From: Actinomycetota bacterium
GTDB lineage: Bacteria > Bacillota > Desulfotomaculia > Desulfotomaculales > Desulfocucumaceae
NCBI GenBank assembly: GCA_023475565.1
Contig: JAMCVT010000037.1
Span: forward strand, 1-38,223
Direction: 5' to 3'
Length of the DNA: 38,223 bases
Shown here: positions 33,645 through 38,223 of the stretch, one piece after another
Layout: each line of letters starts with the position of its first letter
Numbering within the stretch: position 1 is the stretch's first letter
Notes under the pieces: generated by a model
Databases searched by the model: none
Told to the model about the DNA's origin: nothing
Seen by the model: the letters and a program-made list of their open reading frames with translations, nothing else
Program-made: the position numbers and the translations under genes

Positions 33645-33758
33645 ACGGTAAGAATTCAGAAGCCAGAAGCCAGAAGTCAGAATGAGCCTGCATTCCTTAA
33701 TAGCTCAGATATTCTGGATTCTGGCTTCTGGCTCCCGACCGGAGGTATTACCCTTTAG
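33645..33758. repeat. Minisatellite-like repeat, family B, inverted copy
   Basis: AGAATTCAGAAGCCAGAAGC and AAGTCAGAAT (33651-33681) are mirrored by ATTCTGGATTCTGGCTTCTG at 33711-33737, so the tract can fold into a long imperfect hairpin. It ends GACCGGAGGTATTACCC, shared with the copies at 24.9 and 25.8 kb, a few bases from the hemW stop codon. Confidence 0.75.
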
Positions 33759-33763
33759 CTATT

Positions 33764-34900
33764 TTATACAAACTCTGAAAAAACACGGTTGCCCAGCATG
33801 AGTCCCCTCCTGGTAAGGCGTAAGCAGCCGCCCTCGATACCGATGAGCCCCTGATTCTCCAGGCGCCTTACAGGCTCACCGTAGACGTCTTCTATCTCCC
33901 TGCCGAATCTTTTCCTGTATTCCCCGGTATCCAGCCCCTCAATAAGGCGCAGTCCCAGGAACACCGCCTCGGACATGGCAGTTTTCAGGTCCACCTCCTC
34001 TTCCCAGTCAACGGGAAGTTTACCTGACTCAAGGCTGTCGATGTAGCCCTTCAGGTCCGGCCGGTTGGAAAAGCGCCTGCCCCCCAGGTAAGAGTGGGCC
34101 GAGGGGCCCAGACCCAGGTATTCACCCCCGCGCCAGTACCTGAGGTTATGGCGGCAGGCCCTGCCGGGCAGTGCGAAATTGGATATCTCGTAATGAAGGT
34201 ACCCCTTTTCTTTCAGAAAATCTATAAGCAGTTCGTACATTTCGGCCTCAGTGTCTTCCGGGCACTGTTCCAGCGCCCCGCCCCGGACCCTGTCATACAG
34301 GGGAGTGCCTTCCTCCAGCTGAAGGCTGTAGGCCGATATATGTTCCGGGCGCAGATCCCCCACCGCCTTAAGGCAGCTTTCCCAATGGCCGGGGGTCTGG
34401 CCGGGAATACCAAAAATAAGGTCAATGTTTATATTGTCAAAACCGGCCTCCCGGGCCTCCCAAAAGGCTTCCCGGGCCTGGGAAAAGGAGTGTATCCTGC
34501 CCAGGGTGTCCAGCAGCTCCTGCCGGCAGGACTGGAAGCCTATACTGATCCTGTTGACCCCGGACCTCCTGAGAGACAGCATTTTTTTAAAGTCCACTGT
34601 GCCGGGATTGGCCTCCACGGTTATTTCGGTGCTGCCGGAAACGTTAAAAAAGAAAAAAATACTCTCCAGCACAGCAATGAGAGAGTCTCCCGGCAGGCAG
34701 GTGGGAGTGCCGCCGCCCACGTAAACGCTGTCTAACGCCTTTTGTTCCGGCTGCAGCAGCCCGGCGCGGATTTCCGCCTCCCTCATAAACGCCCTGATAT
34801 ACTGGGAAGCAGCCTCCTCCTCTACAGGAAGGGAAGTGAAATCACAGTAATGGCATTTCCTAATGCAAAAAGGAATGTGTGTATACAGTCCTGTGGCCAA
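33764..34900 (-). CDS. hemW: HemW (radical SAM heme chaperone, HemN-like)
   Basis: A 378-residue radical-SAM protein. The cluster motif near the N-terminus is CIRKCHYCDF (Cys12, Cys16, Cys19). It has the CxxxCxxC of HemW and lacks the extra Cys of coproporphyrinogen dehydrogenase HemN (CxxxCxxCxC), so it is better read as a heme-handling protein than as HemN. Further features are SVYVGGGTPTCLP, GVNRISIGFQSCRQELL, NINIDLIFGIPGQT and the C-terminal winged domain (LENQGLIGIEGGCLRLTRRG). It follows the lepA-glnA side of the window on the same strand and is flanked by repeats at both ends. Confidence 0.94.
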   Translation of the reverse strand: MATGLYTHIPFCIRKCHYCDFTSLPVEEEAASQYIRAFMREAEIRAGLLQPEQKALDSVYVGGGTPTCLPGDSLIAVLESIFFFFNVSGSTEITVEANPGTVDFKKMLSLRRSGVNRISIGFQSCRQELLDTLGRIHSFSQAREAFWEAREAGFDNINIDLIFGIPGQTPGHWESCLKAVGDLRPEHISAYSLQLEEGTPLYDRVRGGALEQCPEDTEAEMYELLIDFLKEKGYLHYEISNFALPGRACRHNLRYWRGGEYLGLGPSAHSYLGGRRFSNRPDLKGYIDSLESGKLPVDWEEEVDLKTAMSEAVFLGLRLIEGLDTGEYRKRFGREIEDVYGEPVRRLENQGLIGIEGGCLRLTRRGLMLGNRVFSEFV

Positions 34901-34930
34901 TGCAATACCCCCGGCTCCTTTTAAAAGCCC

Positions 34931-35036
34931 CCTACAATCGGGGACATTCCTGTCTAAAAGGATTGCCTATACCGATCGGGGACATTCCTCTGACCCTCAA
35001 AGCTCAGCTCCAAAGAGAGGTGTGTCCCCTTTCCAC
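34931..35036. repeat. Dispersed palindromic repeat, family A, copy 4
   Basis: Two CGGGGACATTCC half-units (near 34938 and 34977) and one GGTGTGTCCCC half-unit (near 35020) lie between hemW and the nucleotidyltransferase-like gene, in the orientation of copy 3. No gene is supported here. Confidence 0.8.
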
Positions 35037-35077
35037 TTTATAGCCCCGTGAAAAATATGTAAAGCTTTCTTTCTGAC

Positions 35078-35108
35078 ATAAAAGAATCCAGGTTATAAAC
35101 CCGGACTC
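35078..35108 (-). terminator. Rho-independent terminator of the nucleotidyltransferase-like gene
   Basis: On the minus strand GAGTCCGGGTT and AACCTGGATTC pair over 11 positions (two G-U wobbles) around a TAT loop, followed by TTTTATG. The stem begins inside the stop codon of the upstream gene. Confidence 0.85.
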
Positions 35109-35934
35109 AATTGCACCCGAAATTATCTCCCAGTATTGCTTTCCACAGCTCCAAAGACTTTTCGGAGCTCCCTTCATTTAAGGCCCTGCATGACAGGCTG
35201 TACGCATCTTCAGCTCTTTCAGCGGCAGACTTTAATTCCCCCAGGGACACCGGCTCCCTCACCGCCGGGCAGCTTAAGAATTCCGGAAGAAAAACCGTCA
35301 TACTCCAGAACACCGAATTTATAAGCTCGGCAAAGGTCTTGGAAAACTCATTGACCCTGTAGTAAATAAGCAGCTCCAGGAAATATGAGTTAAACGGCTC
35401 CCCGATGTTCCGGTTCCAGGCCTTGATAAGCTTCACCAGGCTTTTAAACCTGTCGCCCGACGACCCCTCCTTGGTGTTAAAAAGCTCTTCCTGCCGGGCA
35501 GGGTTGGTTTTCAGCCATCCTCCTATACCGTTGGCCACCATGTAATTGCCATTGGACAGCTTTATGGACGGAACCAGGTCAATGTCCGGGGGCGGCGAAA
35601 ATCTTACCGTGAGAACCTGCCCCCCCCTGCCGGCATGAATGTCCAGCTGGTCCGAGGCAAGACTGTGCTTTACAAAATTGAGCAGCTTTCTTGAATTTTT
35701 CTGGCATTCGTAAAAATATTTAGGGCTTATTACCGCATGAAGCTTAATGCTGTCCTGGGAGCCTGCATAAGTGCCCCGTCTGTAAGAACCTCCCCAAAAG
35801 ACCCCGCTTATTTTAATCTCCTTTTTGATCAGGCCCTTAATAAGGCTGTTTCTTTCCTTAACAGCCCTGACGTGATCCCCGGGCAATTCCAAACCTTTTA
35901 GAAAATGTTGAAAAGCCTGTTCTTCAGCGGGCAT
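35107..35934 (-). CDS. CD-NTase-like (cGAS/DncV-type) nucleotidyltransferase with degenerate active site
   Basis: A 275-residue protein with a nucleotidyltransferase fold of the CD-NTase/SMODS type. The helix N1 motif GGSYRRGT (48-55) is intact. The segment that should hold the first two metal-binding aspartates reads DSIKLHAVI (61-69), so the expected DxD becomes Ser and Lys. The third acid is kept in DIDLVPSIKL (117-126). GWLKTNP (139-145) and LVKLIKAWNR (166-175), then SYFLEL, match the CD-NTase C-terminal helical part. GGGAGGA sits 7 nt before the ATG at 35934. No CBASS effector, ubiquitin-like or HORMA gene adjoins; neighbours are glnA and hemW. Likely a pseudoenzyme; the metal-site reading depends on my manual alignment. 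Confidence 0.75.
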   Translation of the reverse strand: MPAEEQAFQHFLKGLELPGDHVRAVKERNSLIKGLIKKEIKISGVFWGGSYRRGTYAGSQDSIKLHAVISPKYFYECQKNSRKLLNFVKHSLASDQLDIHAGRGGQVLTVRFSPPPDIDLVPSIKLSNGNYMVANGIGGWLKTNPARQEELFNTKEGSSGDRFKSLVKLIKAWNRNIGEPFNSYFLELLIYYRVNEFSKTFAELINSVFWSMTVFLPEFLSCPAVREPVSLGELKSAAERAEDAYSLSCRALNEGSSEKSLELWKAILGDNFGCN

Positions 35935-35961
35935 GGACATTCCTCCCGGTTTTTTAAATAC

Positions 35962-35995
35962 AAGGCCTCCGGTTCCCCTAAGAACAGAAGGCCTT
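35962..35995 (-). terminator. Putative terminator of glnA
   Basis: AAGGCCT (35962-35968) and AGGCCTT (35989-35995) flank an inner GTTC/GAAC stem. On the minus strand it is followed by TGTATTTAAAAAACC, a weak U tract. It separates glnA from the nucleotidyltransferase-like gene. Confidence 0.6.
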
Positions 35996-36037
35996 ATATA
36001 ACCTTTAGTCAGTGCCTGTCAAGCAGCGATCACCTTT

Positions 36038-37456
36038 TTAGATATCATAGTAAAGCATGAACTCGTACGGGTGCGGGCGGAGCCTGATGGCATCCACTTC
36101 CTTTTCAATCTTGTAGGAAATCCATGTTTCCAGCATATCCTTGTCGAAAACGTCTCCCTGCAAAAGGAATTCCTGGTCTTCCTGCAGAGCTTTGAGGGCC
36201 TGTTCAAGAGAGCCCGGCACCGACCCTATCCGGCCGGCCTCTTCCGGCGGCAGATCAAAGATATCCTTATCCATGGGTTTGCCGGGGTATATCTTATTCT
36301 TGATTCCATCCAGCCCGGCCAGCAGCAGAGCCGCAAAGGCCAGATAAGGGTTGCAGGACGGATCGGGCGGACGGTACTCAACCCGCTTGGCTTTCGGGCT
36401 GTTGGAGTACATTGGTATCCGCACGGCGGCGCTGCGGTTCCTCTGGGAGTACACCAGATTTACCGGGGCCTCGTAGCCGGGCACCAGCCTCTTGAAGGAG
36501 TTGGTGGTGGGGCTGCAGATGGCCGTAAGGGCAGGGGCGTGCTTCAATAGGCCGCCAATGTAATAAAGGGCGGTCTCGCTCAGCCTGGCATAGCCTTTCT
36601 CATCGTAGAAAAGAGGCTTTCCGTCCTTCCAGAGGCTCTGGTGCACGTGCATGCCTGAACCGTTGTCCTGGAAGATGGGCTTGGGCATGAATGTGGCGGT
36701 CATGTTGTTTTTCCTGGCCACGTTCTTTACAATGTACTTGAACATCATCAGGTTATCGGCCATACGGGTTAGGGAACCGAATTTCATATCAATTTCGGCC
36801 TGGCCGGCGGTGGCCACCTCGTGGTGCTGGCACTCCACAGGAAGACCGGCTTCAATCATGGTCATGACCATCTCATTGCGGAGGTCCTGCATGGAGTCGG
36901 TAGGCGCCACGGGGAAGTAGCCCTCCTTGTAGCGGGGCTTGTAGCCCAGGTTGGGGTTTTCTTCCCGGCCGGTATTCCAGCAGCCCTCGGTGGAGTCGAT
37001 AAAATAAAATCCCGAGTGCTGGTTCTGGTCATACCTGATGCCGTTAAAAACAAAGAACTCGGCCTCCGGCCCCCAGAAGCTCTGGTCGGCTATCCCGGTG
37101 GACTTGAGGTATTCTTCAGCCTTCATGGCGATGTTGCGCGGGTCACGGCTGTACTTTTCACCGGTCAGAGGGTCGTAGACGTTGCAGATAAGGCTCATTG
37201 TGGCTACCTTGGAAAAGGGATCAATAGAAGCGGTCTCCGGGTCAGGCAGGAGTATCATGTCACTCTCGTTAATAGCCCTGAATCCGCGGATACTGGAACC
37301 GTCAAAACCCAACCCCTCGGTGAATATGCTTTCGTCAAACTCGGTGATGGGGACCGAAAAATGCTGCCAGATCCCCGGAATATCGATAAACTTTATATCG
37401 ACCATTTTTACGTCTTTATCACTGGCAAATGCCAGTACATCCTTGGGAGTTTTCAT
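36038..37456 (-). CDS. glnA: Glutamine synthetase type I (GSI-beta-like) with Phe at the adenylylation site
   Basis: A 472-residue dodecameric enzyme making glutamine from glutamate, ammonia and ATP. Visible signatures are the latch/[10 protein letters not shown] segment, [53 protein letters not shown] and [10 protein letters not shown]. The length and the C-terminal region containing IFDLPPEEA fit the GSI-beta subtype. At the position of the adenylylated Tyr (LYDLPPEE in enterobacteria) this protein has Phe, so it cannot be adenylylated there. AGGAGGT fits the ATG at 37456 with 6 nt spacing; the ATG at 37462 directly abuts it. Terminators on both sides make it a single-gene transcript. Confidence 0.97.
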   Translation of the reverse strand: MKTPKDVLAFASDKDVKMVDIKFIDIPGIWQHFSVPITEFDESIFTEGLGFDGSSIRGFRAINESDMILLPDPETASIDPFSKVATMSLICNVYDPLTGEKYSRDPRNIAMKAEEYLKSTGIADQSFWGPEAEFFVFNGIRYDQNQHSGFYFIDSTEGCWNTGREENPNLGYKPRYKEGYFPVAPTDSMQDLRNEMVMTMIEAGLPVECQHHEVATAGQAEIDMKFGSLTRMADNLMMFKYIVKNVARKNNMTATFMPKPIFQDNGSGMHVHQSLWKDGKPLFYDEKGYARLSETALYYIGGLLKHAPALTAICSPTTNSFKRLVPGYEAPVNLVYSQRNRSAAVRIPMYSNSPKAKRVEYRPPDPSCNPYLAFAALLLAGLDGIKNKIYPGKPMDKDIFDLPPEEAGRIGSVPGSLEQALKALQEDQEFLLQGDVFDKDMLETWISYKIEKEVDAIRLRPHPYEFMLYYDI

Positions 37457-37553
37457 TTCCATACCTCCTCGTTAAACCTTCTCTTTGACCGGGTAATATT
37501 AAAGGGCAAGCGTTTACTTATATCGTTATGGATACCCCCCTTCAGACCTTGTT

Positions 37554-37604
37554 AATAAAAAATGCCCCATGCCGGCCACCTTAACAGTAGCCGGCATGAG
37601 GCAT
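37554..37604 (-). terminator. Rho-independent terminator of lepA
   Basis: A 15-bp stem with one mismatch (37562-37576 and 37590-37604, core CATGCCGGC / GCCGGCATG) is followed on the minus strand by a run of T. It lies about 140 bp beyond the lepA stop. Confidence 0.92.
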
Positions 37605-37742
37605 CGTTACCCCGTTGAACTTCTCAGTTCCTAAAAGAAAAACATCTCTGTTTTCAGATATTTAATTTGTTTTATTATACAAAAAACTGAGAATAAATCA
37701 ATAGCCAGTCAGCCGGTTGGCTTATATTTTTCTTTTAATAAT

Positions 37743-38223
37743 TCAGTCCCTTACATTAAGCACCGCCATAAAGGCCTCCTGGGGAATCTCCACACTGCCC
37801 ACCTGCTTCATGCGCTTTTTGCCTTCCTTCTGCTTTTCCAGAAGCTTTCTCTTCCTGGAGATGTCACCGCCGTAGCACTTGGCCAGAACATCCTTGCGCC
37901 TGGCCTTAATGGTCTCCCGGGAAATTATCCGGTTGCCGATGGCCGCCTGAACGGGCACATCAAACAGCTGGCGGGGAATAAGCCCCCTCAGCTTTTCCAC
38001 CAGCAACCGGCCCCGGCTATAGGCCTTGTCGGCGTGGACTATGCAGGTCAGGGCGTCCAGGGGGTCCCCGTTGATCATTATGTCCAGCTTTACCAGTTTG
38101 CTTTCCAGGTAGCCGGAAAGACCGTAGTCCAGGGAGGCGTACCCCCTGGTTCTGGATTTGAGATGGTCAAAGAAGTCAAATATTATTTCACTTAAGGGGA
38201 GGTTATAGGTCAGCATAACCCTG
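37743..38223 (-). CDS. lepA: Elongation factor 4 (LepA), C-terminal part, cut by the window edge
   Basis: The last ~160 residues of LepA, a ribosome-bound GTPase that can back-translocate or assist ribosome assembly. The frame is open to the end of the window and reads [19 protein letters not shown], then [14 protein letters not shown] and the LepA C-terminal domain with [40 protein letters not shown] and [20 protein letters not shown]. The N-terminal GTPase domain lies beyond position 38223. An apparent ATG at 38216 is internal. The end of the gene is normal. Confidence 0.97.
   Translation of the reverse strand, partial: RVMLTYNLPLSEIIFDFFDHLKSRTRGYASLDYGLSGYLESKLVKLDIMINGDPLDALTCIVHADKAYSRGRLLVEKLRGLIPRQLFDVPVQAAIGNRIISRETIKARRKDVLAKCYGGDISRKRKLLEKQKEGKKRMKQVGSVEIPQEAFMAVLNVRD

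Overview
The window looks like a chromosomal segment from a spore-forming, monoderm Firmicute of the Peptococcaceae type (Pelotomaculum/Desulfotomaculum/Carboxydothermus relatives). The evidence is a CotF-type spore coat protein, a dnaK operon opening with hrcA and a perfect CIRCE operator, the run prmA-rsmE-mtaB-hinT-rpsU, a Tad pilus locus without an outer-membrane secretin, and an archaeal-type chaperonin inside the dnaK operon. The assignment is inferred from gene content and order; no rRNA or tRNA gene was recognised.

Layout. 1-2.4 kb: two small spore-coat-type genes and hflX (minus strand). 2.5-3.4 kb: a secreted L,D-transpeptidase (plus), followed by a 146-bp tandem duplication made of hairpins. 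3.9-5.8 kb: a DegS/DegU-like two-component pair ending in a strong terminator. 5.9-14.8 kb: a Flp/Tad pilus operon in the order flp, prepilin peptidase, TadE, TadG, CpaB, CpaE/TadZ with an intact receiver domain, CpaF, TadB, TadC, then a DUF192 protein and a HAMP membrane protein without an output domain. 14.8-16.1 kb: repeats, a small toxin-antitoxin pair whose toxin is broken by an in-frame amber codon, and a small membrane protein with an internal duplication. 16.3-22.5 kb (minus): ychF, azoR, and a probable operon nfeD-floA-hypothetical-nitrilase-NCS2 permease. 22.6-33.6 kb (minus): rpsU with its own promoter, hinT, mtaB, rsmE, prmA, dnaJ, dnaK, grpE, group II-like chaperonin, hrcA. 33.7-38.2 kb (minus): hemW, a cGAS/DncV-like nucleotidyltransferase with degenerate catalytic residues, glnA, and the 3' part of lepA, cut by the window edge.

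How the genes work together. The heat-shock block carries a complete DnaK-DnaJ-GrpE machine plus a lid-containing chaperonin, all downstream of one HrcA/CIRCE-controlled promoter. It runs on into translation-related genes (prmA, rsmE, mtaB, rpsU). The Tad block encodes a surface pilus apparatus, and the DegS/DegU-like pair just upstream plus the receiver domain in CpaE suggest that it is signal-controlled.

The most unusual items are the archaeal-like chaperonin in the dnaK operon, the orphan CD-NTase-like pseudoenzyme, the amber-interrupted toxin, a possible ACG start for hinT, a glutamine synthetase with Phe at the adenylylation position, and at least three families of dispersed intergenic repeats, two of them with hairpin potential, that sit beside stop codons.
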